A program made the position numbers and the translations under genes. The notes below the pieces were generated by a model. The model saw nothing but the letters and a program-made list of their open reading frames with translations, did no database searches and was not told where the DNA came from. This document shows, one piece after another, positions 58,654 to 64,000 of a stretch of 64,000 bases of DNA. The stretch covers positions 1 through 64,000 of the forward strand of contig JAGBEX010000003.1 of the NCBI GenBank assembly GCA_017936765.1, given 5' to 3'. Every line of letters starts with the position of its first letter. Within the stretch, counting starts at the first letter, position 1. This stretch comes from Clostridia bacterium. GTDB lineage: Bacteria > Bacillota > Clostridia > Christensenellales > Aristaeellaceae.

Positions 58654-60777
58654 ATGAAGAAGATCCTTGCACTGGTTCTGGCCCTGGCCATGACGCTGAG
58701 CATGACTTTCGCTGTTGCGGAAGACTTCGACGTCGAAGCTTATGGTGCCACCTCCACCGAGCTCTACACCAAGAACCTCGGTGAGTTCTACGATGCCTAC
58801 CAGCTGGGCCGCGCTGAAGTGACCAACCTGTCCCTGCGCTATGCCCTGATGGCTATCGCTGAGGCCAAGCTGATGGAGTCCGCCATGTATGTGCCTGGCT
58901 CCTCCAACGGTGGTAACTACGCCATCGGCCGCAATGCTGCCAACACCGCCACCTCTGTGCTGTGGGGCAACGACTCCTATCGTTATCACGATATGATCAT
59001 CGTGAACGAGGATCCCGTGACCTCTCAGCAGTGGAACGTGATGAAGAAGGCTTGGGCTGCCCTGGCTGGCACCGGCACCTACGAAGAGTGGGTGAAGCTG
59101 TACCTGACCAAGGAAGGCTACACCTTCAACACCGAGTATGCCCTGGGTTATACTGCTGACCCCAAGACCTGGGACGTGCTGGCCACCTCCCTTGCCGCTG
59201 ATGCCGAAGCCATCGTGAACACCTACGACGGCCTGGTTGAGTACGACATGGAGAACGTGATGCAGCCCGCTCTGGCTACCGAGTGGTCTGTTTCCGAAGA
59301 CAACCTGACTTACACCTTCAAGATCCGTGAGGGCGTGGAATGGGTCGACAGCCAGGGCCGTAAGGTGGACGACGTGACCGCCGACGACTTCGTGGCTGGC
59401 ATGAACCACATGCTGGACGCTCTGGGCGGCCTGGAGTACCTGGTCGGCTCTGACGGCGGCTGCGGCATCGTGAATGCTCAGCAGTACATCGACGGCGAGA
59501 TCTCCGACTTCTCTCTGGTCGGCGTGAAGGCCCTGGACGACTACACCCTGCAGTACACCCTGGAGCAGCCCGCTCCCTACTTCATGACCATGCTGGGCTA
59601 CGGCGTGTTCGCCCCCATGAGCCGTGAATACTTCCTGTCCCAGGGCGGCGGCTTCGGCGAGAACTATCAGCCCGATGCCGAGACCTACCTGTACGGCAAG
59701 GATCCCGATCACATTGCCTACTGCGGTCCCTATGTTGTCACCAACCTGACTCCCGAAAACACCATCGTGTTCTCTGCCAACGAGTCCTATTGGAACAAGG
59801 ACAACATCAACATCAAGACCATCACCTGGAAGTACAACGATGGTACTGATGCTCTGAAGGCTTACAACGACATGAAGGCTGGCGTGCTGGCCTCTGCCGG
59901 TCTGAATGCCTCTGCCCTGGAAGTTGCCAAGCAGGACGGCTACTATGATAAGTATGTCCGCGTGTCTGCCACCGACGCTACCTCCTTCGGCACCTTCATG
60001 AACATCAACCGTACCGCTTTTGCCAACGTGAACGACGGCGCTGTGGCTTCTCCCCAGACCCCTGAAGATGCTGCTCGCACTAAGAAGGCCATGCAGAATG
60101 TGCACTTCCGTCGTGCCGTGGCCATGGGTTATGACCGCGCTGCTTACAACGCTCAGACCGTGGGCGAAGAGCTGAAGCTGGCTTCCGTCATCAACTCCTA
60201 CACCCCCGGCAACTTCGTGCAGCTGACTGAGGACGTGACCGTCGCCATCAATGGCGTGGACACCACCTTCCCCGCTGGCACCTACTATGGCGCCATCATG
60301 CAGGCTCAGATCGACGCTGACGGCGTGGCCATCAAGGTTTGGGACGCTGAGGCTGAGGGCGGCGCTGGCGCTTCCTTCGGTTTCGACGGCTGGTACAACC
60401 CCGAAGCTGCCAAGGCTGAGCTGGCCATCGCCATCGAAGAACTGGCTGCCGAGGACGTTGTGATCGACGCTGAGAATCCCATCTACCTCGACCTGCCCGC
60501 TTATGTGGCTTCCACCATCTACAACAACCGCGCTCAGGTCATCGTGAGCAGCATCGAAGAGTCTCTGGGCGGCCTGGTGAAGGTCAACAAGACCGAGTGC
60601 CAGACTTCTCAGGAATGGTACTATACTGGCTACTGGACCAATGCTGGCTATGAAGCCAACTATGACCTGTATGACCTCTCTGGCTGGGGCCCCGACTACG
60701 GCGATCCTCAGACCTACCTGGATACCTTCCTGCCCGACTACGCCGGCTACATGATGAAGTGCACCGGTATCTTCTAA
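58654..60777 (+). CDS. Oligopeptide-type ABC transporter substrate-binding protein, apparently circularly permuted
   Basis: A 707-residue exported SBP_bac_5-like protein (usual size about 520-600). Signal peptide at 1-22 (ending AVA before Glu-Asp) with no lipobox Cys. Residues about 40-120 (with RYALMAIAEAKLMESAMYVP) look like the segment normally near the C-terminus of this family. The usual N-terminal part starts only near residue 165 (YTADPKTWD, then TYDGLVEYD), and the protein ends shortly after GWGPDYGDPQTYLDTF, where relatives continue with the moved segment. It should bind peptides or other solutes for the permeases that follow. Codon use (GCT, GGT, TCC) indicates high expression. Confidence 0.85.
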   Translation: MKKILALVLALAMTLSMTFAVAEDFDVEAYGATSTELYTKNLGEFYDAYQLGRAEVTNLSLRYALMAIAEAKLMESAMYVPGSSNGGNYAIGRNAANTATSVLWGNDSYRYHDMIIVNEDPVTSQQWNVMKKAWAALAGTGTYEEWVKLYLTKEGYTFNTEYALGYTADPKTWDVLATSLAADAEAIVNTYDGLVEYDMENVMQPALATEWSVSEDNLTYTFKIREGVEWVDSQGRKVDDVTADDFVAGMNHMLDALGGLEYLVGSDGGCGIVNAQQYIDGEISDFSLVGVKALDDYTLQYTLEQPAPYFMTMLGYGVFAPMSREYFLSQGGGFGENYQPDAETYLYGKDPDHIAYCGPYVVTNLTPENTIVFSANESYWNKDNINIKTITWKYNDGTDALKAYNDMKAGVLASAGLNASALEVAKQDGYYDKYVRVSATDATSFGTFMNINRTAFANVNDGAVASPQTPEDAARTKKAMQNVHFRRAVAMGYDRAAYNAQTVGEELKLASVINSYTPGNFVQLTEDVTVAINGVDTTFPAGTYYGAIMQAQIDADGVAIKVWDAEAEGGAGASFGFDGWYNPEAAKAELAIAIEELAAEDVVIDAENPIYLDLPAYVASTIYNNRAQVIVSSIEESLGGLVKVNKTECQTSQEWYYTGYWTNAGYEANYDLYDLSGWGPDYGDPQTYLDTFLPDYAGYMMKCTGIF

Positions 60778-60816
60778 TATCGGCGTTCTGACTCAAGTAA
60801 ACGGTACCTAAATAAG

Positions 60817-60854
60817 CGATACGGGAGTGGCGCTCTTGCGCCACCCCCGTATCG
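60817..60854 (+). promoter_or_regulatory. Intercistronic 17-bp hairpin in the transporter operon
   Basis: The arms 60817-60833 and 60838-60854 form a 17-pair stem with one A-C mismatch and a TCTT loop. No T-run follows. Such hairpins after a binding-protein gene usually stabilise the upstream mRNA or reduce readthrough, giving more binding protein than permease. Confidence 0.75.
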
Positions 60855-60874
60855 TGCTATCGAGAGATGAGATT

Positions 60875-62446
60875 ATGACGAAGTATCTGATTAAGCGTAT
60901 TCTGCACGGATTGGTCTCTGTGGTGATCGTTGTCGGCATCGTGATGCTGCTGATTTATTCCGCATTGGACCGACAGCTGATTTTTGCCATGGATCCCACC
61001 TACAAGCAGTTAGGCAATAATCAGAAGGAAGCCTATATGTATCGCAAGTGGGAGGAGTATGGCTACATCGACTATGTGCCTTATGCCGACTACCTGCAGA
61101 TGATCACCGACAAGGGTGAGATTACCGAAGAAGTGCGCAAGTCTGTGGTCAGCTTCGGTAAGAAGGCTGAAAACGACAGCGAAGAAGTCGCCAAGTATGT
61201 GGCGCAGTTTACGGATTACTACAAGTCTCAGGGCTATGAAGTGATCCGCAGGGACGCCAAGATGCAGTCCCCCAAGAAGTACGTTTCCGGCGGACAGCAG
61301 CAGCTGTTTGCCTACAAGGATAAGCCCCTGCTGGGTCGCCTGTGGAATTATTTCACTGGCATTATTAGCGTTGATAATATTCACTATGTGCAGGAGGACA
61401 TTGAGAACCGCGGCCTGACCTTTACCGCCCACGATCCCCTCTACGGCGGCGAAAAGTTCTCTCCCGCGATCATCGGCAATGGTACCAAGCACAAGTATTT
61501 ACTATATTGTGATGACAAGTTCCCCTTCGTTCATCAGAACCTGGTGCAGGTCAACCTGGGCAAGAGCTACTCGGTGAACCTGGGCGTGGACGTGTTCGAC
61601 ACCATGTCCAAGGCACAGGGTTCCTATGTGCTGTCCACGGTGACCTATCCCACGGGCCTGGTGGAGGAGAGTGCTGACGACCTGCACTCTGCCATCTACA
61701 TCGCCGGTTCCCGCGAGGGCAACATGGTGAACACCGACCGCTTTACCGACGACTACACCTCCGTGTCCACGGTGAAGAACGCCAAGTCCAAGGTGGGCTT
61801 CTCCTTCGTGATCGGCATCCTGGCCTCCCTGATGGCCTACACCCTGGGTGTGCCGCTGGGCATCATGATGGCCCGCAAGAAGGACAAGCTGGTGGATAAG
61901 CTGGGTACGCTGTACATCGTGTTCATCATCGCCGTGCCTTCCCTGGCCTACATCTTCCTGTTCAAGGCCATCGGCGGTGCGCTGGGCCTGCCCACCACCT
62001 TCGATATCGACAAGAGCAGCTGGCTGATGTATGTGCTGCCCATCGTGTCCCTGGCGCTGCCCTCTGTGGCTAACCTGATGAAGTGGCTGCGCCGCTACAT
62101 GATCGACCAGATGAACTCCGACTACGTGAAGTTTGCCCGCAGCGGCGGCCTGAGCGAGAACGAGATCTTCACCAAGCACATCCTGAAGAACGCCATCATC
62201 CCGCTGGTTCACGGCATCCCCGGCACCATCCTGGGCGCCATCACCGGCGCCATCATCACCGAGCGCGTGTACGTTGTGCCTGGCGCAGGTAACCTGCTCA
62301 CCAAGGCCATCAATATGTATGATAACGGCGTTATCGTCGGCGTCACGCTGTTCTACGCGCTGCTGTCCATCATCAGCCTCATCCTGGGCGACATCCTCAT
62401 GTCCCTGGTTGACCCGCGAATCTCCTTTACATCGAAAGCAAGGTAA
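60875..62446 (+). CDS. Oligopeptide-type ABC transporter permease (OppB/DppB-like) with a large loop insertion
   Basis: A 523-residue permease, well above the usual 305-340. The first transmembrane helix (about 9-31) is followed by an insertion of about 270 residues before the remaining five helices (from about 308). The insertion is hydrophilic, charged and probably extracytoplasmic. The C-terminal permease part is standard, with the EAA-like loop DYVKFARSGGLSENEIFTKHILKNA. ATG at 60875; the ribosome binding site is weak, consistent with lower expression than the binding protein. Confidence 0.85.
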   Translation: MTKYLIKRILHGLVSVVIVVGIVMLLIYSALDRQLIFAMDPTYKQLGNNQKEAYMYRKWEEYGYIDYVPYADYLQMITDKGEITEEVRKSVVSFGKKAENDSEEVAKYVAQFTDYYKSQGYEVIRRDAKMQSPKKYVSGGQQQLFAYKDKPLLGRLWNYFTGIISVDNIHYVQEDIENRGLTFTAHDPLYGGEKFSPAIIGNGTKHKYLLYCDDKFPFVHQNLVQVNLGKSYSVNLGVDVFDTMSKAQGSYVLSTVTYPTGLVEESADDLHSAIYIAGSREGNMVNTDRFTDDYTSVSTVKNAKSKVGFSFVIGILASLMAYTLGVPLGIMMARKKDKLVDKLGTLYIVFIIAVPSLAYIFLFKAIGGALGLPTTFDIDKSSWLMYVLPIVSLALPSVANLMKWLRRYMIDQMNSDYVKFARSGGLSENEIFTKHILKNAIIPLVHGIPGTILGAITGAIITERVYVVPGAGNLLTKAINMYDNGVIVGVTLFYALLSIISLILGDILMSLVDPRISFTSKAR

Positions 62447-62452
62447 GAGAAT

Positions 62453-63430
62453 ATGAATGAGAAAATGATCAACCTTGAAGAACTGAATATGTCTGATGAG
62501 GAGCTCTTTTCCCGGGTGGACCACAACGACCTGGAATCCGAAAAGATCACCGCTCCCCGCTATTCTTACTGGCGCAGCGTGTTCCGCGTGTTCTTCCGCA
62601 AGCGCATCAACATTGTGATCCTGTCCCTGTTTGCGCTGTTGCTGCTGTTTACCTATGTGTATCCGGCCATCGTTCCCTACGACCAGTTTGCCAACCTGAT
62701 GGACTCCACCGCCAAGCACCTGACCCCCTCCATGGCCATTGAAAAGTATGGCTTCAACATCGACTGGATCTTCGGTGCTGGTAAGTCTGGCGAGTCCACC
62801 TTCTCCGCTGTGTGGAACGGCGCGAAGATCTCCATCTCCATGGCTTTCATCTGCGCTGCCATCAACATGACCATCGGCATCGTGCTGGGCGCCGTGTGGG
62901 GCTTCTCCAAGAAGGTCGATATCGTGATGACCGAGGTGTATAACATCATCGGTAACGTGCCGTACGTTCTGCTCATCTCCGTACTGGTGCTGATCTTCTC
63001 TGCCGGCTTCTGGACGATGGTGTTCGCGCTGACGGTGACCGGCTGGCTGGGCATTGCCTACTTTATCCGCACGCAGGTGATCATCATCCGCGACCGCGAA
63101 TACAACCTGGCTTCCCGCTGCCTGGGTACCCCCATCCTGCGCATCGCCATGAAGAACATCCTGCCCTTCATGACCTCCATCATCGTGACCCTGGCCGCCA
63201 CGGAGATCCCCTCCTACATCAGCTATGAGGTGTTCCTGTCCTACATCGGCATGGGTATGTCCGAGATGTCCCTGGGCAAGCTGATCTACGAGGCGGAGAA
63301 CGCCATGCTGACCCCCGGCTGGCAGTTTGAATTCTGGACGCCGGTGGCCGTTGCTTCTATCATCACGGTGGTGCTGTATGTGGTCGGCCAGAACCTGGGC
63401 GACGCATCCGACCCCAGAACCCATATGTGA
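62453..63430 (+). CDS. Oligopeptide-type ABC transporter permease (OppC/DppC-like)
   Basis: A 325-residue permease of normal length. Residues 1-45 are an acidic cytoplasmic tail, followed by a helix (about 52-74) and five more; the EAA-like loop has REYNLASRCLGTPILRIAMK near the end of the central domain. Pairs with the OppB-like protein to form the membrane channel. It begins 6 bases after the previous stop codon and is 8 bases before the ATPase gene. No unusual insertion is seen here. Confidence 0.9.
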   Translation: MNEKMINLEELNMSDEELFSRVDHNDLESEKITAPRYSYWRSVFRVFFRKRINIVILSLFALLLLFTYVYPAIVPYDQFANLMDSTAKHLTPSMAIEKYGFNIDWIFGAGKSGESTFSAVWNGAKISISMAFICAAINMTIGIVLGAVWGFSKKVDIVMTEVYNIIGNVPYVLLISVLVLIFSAGFWTMVFALTVTGWLGIAYFIRTQVIIIRDREYNLASRCLGTPILRIAMKNILPFMTSIIVTLAATEIPSYISYEVFLSYIGMGMSEMSLGKLIYEAENAMLTPGWQFEFWTPVAVASIITVVLYVVGQNLGDASDPRTHM

Positions 63431-63438
63431 GGTGCAGT

Positions 63439-64000
63439 ATGATGGAAGATAAGAAGGTTCTCCTCTCCGTAAAGGATCTGGAGGTCAAGTTCAATGTCCG
63501 CGGCCGTGTGCTGACCGCCATCCGCGGCATTTCCCTGGATATTCTGGAAAACGAGTCCATCGCCATCGTGGGCGAGTCTGGCTCCGGTAAGTCTGTTTTC
63601 ACCAAGACCTTTGCCGGTATGCTGGACGCCAATGGCTTCATCAGCCAGGGCGATGTGATCTTCAACGACGCCGAGCTGGTGGACACCGTTGTGAATATGA
63701 ACGATGCCGCCTGGAAGAAAGTGGCGTCCATCAACGAAAAGCTCAACGAGTATGCCGCCTATGAAAATGGCGCGGCTACCTACAATGCGCTGGCTGCCCT
63801 GGAAAATGAGAAGGTCGCCCGCGCCTCTCTCAGCGCCGAGGAAGCCCAGAAGCTGGACGACGAGATCAGCGAGCTGGTGTTCCAGCGCACCGAGGCCTTC
63901 AACCTGAAGCAGACCTTCGATCCCCACAACGAGAAGGACAAGATCAAGGCTACCGCCAAGCAGATCGCGGACTTCGATGCGAAGATCAAGGCCATGCAGC
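63439..64000 (+). CDS. Oligopeptide-type ABC transporter ATPase (OppD-like), partial, with coiled insertion
   Basis: Visible: 187 residues to the window edge. Walker A GESGSGKS is at about residues 45-52, as in OppD. Normally the Q-loop follows about 45 residues later. Here, after DVIFNDAELVDT, a charged helical, coiled-coil-like region of at least 100 residues (rich in Ala, Glu, Lys and Asp) starts and continues to the end; Q-loop, signature and Walker B are not yet reached. It would energise the importer by ATP hydrolysis. GAGGTG lies 5 bases before the ATG. The rest of the gene, and probably an OppF partner, are outside the window. Confidence 0.85.
   Translation, partial: MMEDKKVLLSVKDLEVKFNVRGRVLTAIRGISLDILENESIAIVGESGSGKSVFTKTFAGMLDANGFISQGDVIFNDAELVDTVVNMNDAAWKKVASINEKLNEYAAYENGAATYNALAALENEKVARASLSAEEAQKLDDEISELVFQRTEAFNLKQTFDPHNEKDKIKATAKQIADFDAKIKAMQ

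Overview
The window looks like a chromosome segment of a high-GC, spore-forming member of the Clostridia (Bacillota) from a gut or rumen habitat. Supporting signs are a YunB-type sporulation protein, a bifunctional class A penicillin-binding protein, lipobox lipoproteins, strong AGGAGG ribosome binding sites, TTGACA/TATAAT promoters, and genes for plant and host polysaccharide use. Christensenellales or a relative is a guess; no rRNA or tRNA gene is visible to test it.

Layout. 1-2400: the integrase end of an integrative element (MobC-like protein, tyrosine integrase, excisionase-like protein, XRE regulator) lying against the 3' end of guaA. 2400-9553: a GMP synthase without its glutaminase domain, a VOC protein, a secreted GH26 mannanase, a secreted PIG-L deacetylase, a membrane protein and a GH79-like glycosidase. 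9661-17393: flavodoxin-fold oxidoreductase plus MATE exporter, phosphodiester glycosidase plus sugar isomerase, GH4, and an XRE regulator facing two small genes across paired operators. 17524-29201: ABC exporter, GNAT-ManA fusion, P-loop kinase, sugar isomerase, Na/Pi symporter, cytosolic pectinesterase and GH97. 29203-39383: yunB, PBP1, a coupled nuclease-like/SNF2/pentapeptide/Nudix-HAD gene run, L,D-transpeptidase and CvpA. 39464-53034: a large surface protein, a barnase-like RNase beside RlmH, GT2, a split ThrE exporter with MarR, lipoproteins, Mrp and a six-repeat peptidoglycan-binding lipoprotein. 53108-58495: aldo-keto-like protein, Gfo/Idh plus VOC, MATE and a transglutaminase. 58654-64000: an oligopeptide-type ABC importer operon running off the window.

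Many intergenic gaps hold short dispersed repeats of at least seven families, mostly hairpin-forming. Several pairs of copies differ by compensating base changes in the stems. They account for every stretch over 300 bases without a gene.

The most unusual content is: (1) the importer operon, whose binding protein appears circularly permuted and whose permease and ATPase carry large insertions; (2) the translationally coupled nuclease-like, SNF2 helicase and pentapeptide genes; (3) the covarying repeats. The carbohydrate genes fit a scheme in which secreted GH26 and a deacetylase trim polymer outside the cell and unsecreted enzymes (GH79-like, GH4, CE8, GH97, isomerases, Gfo/Idh) finish uronate- and hexose-containing oligosaccharides inside. 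The substrate is inferred, not shown.
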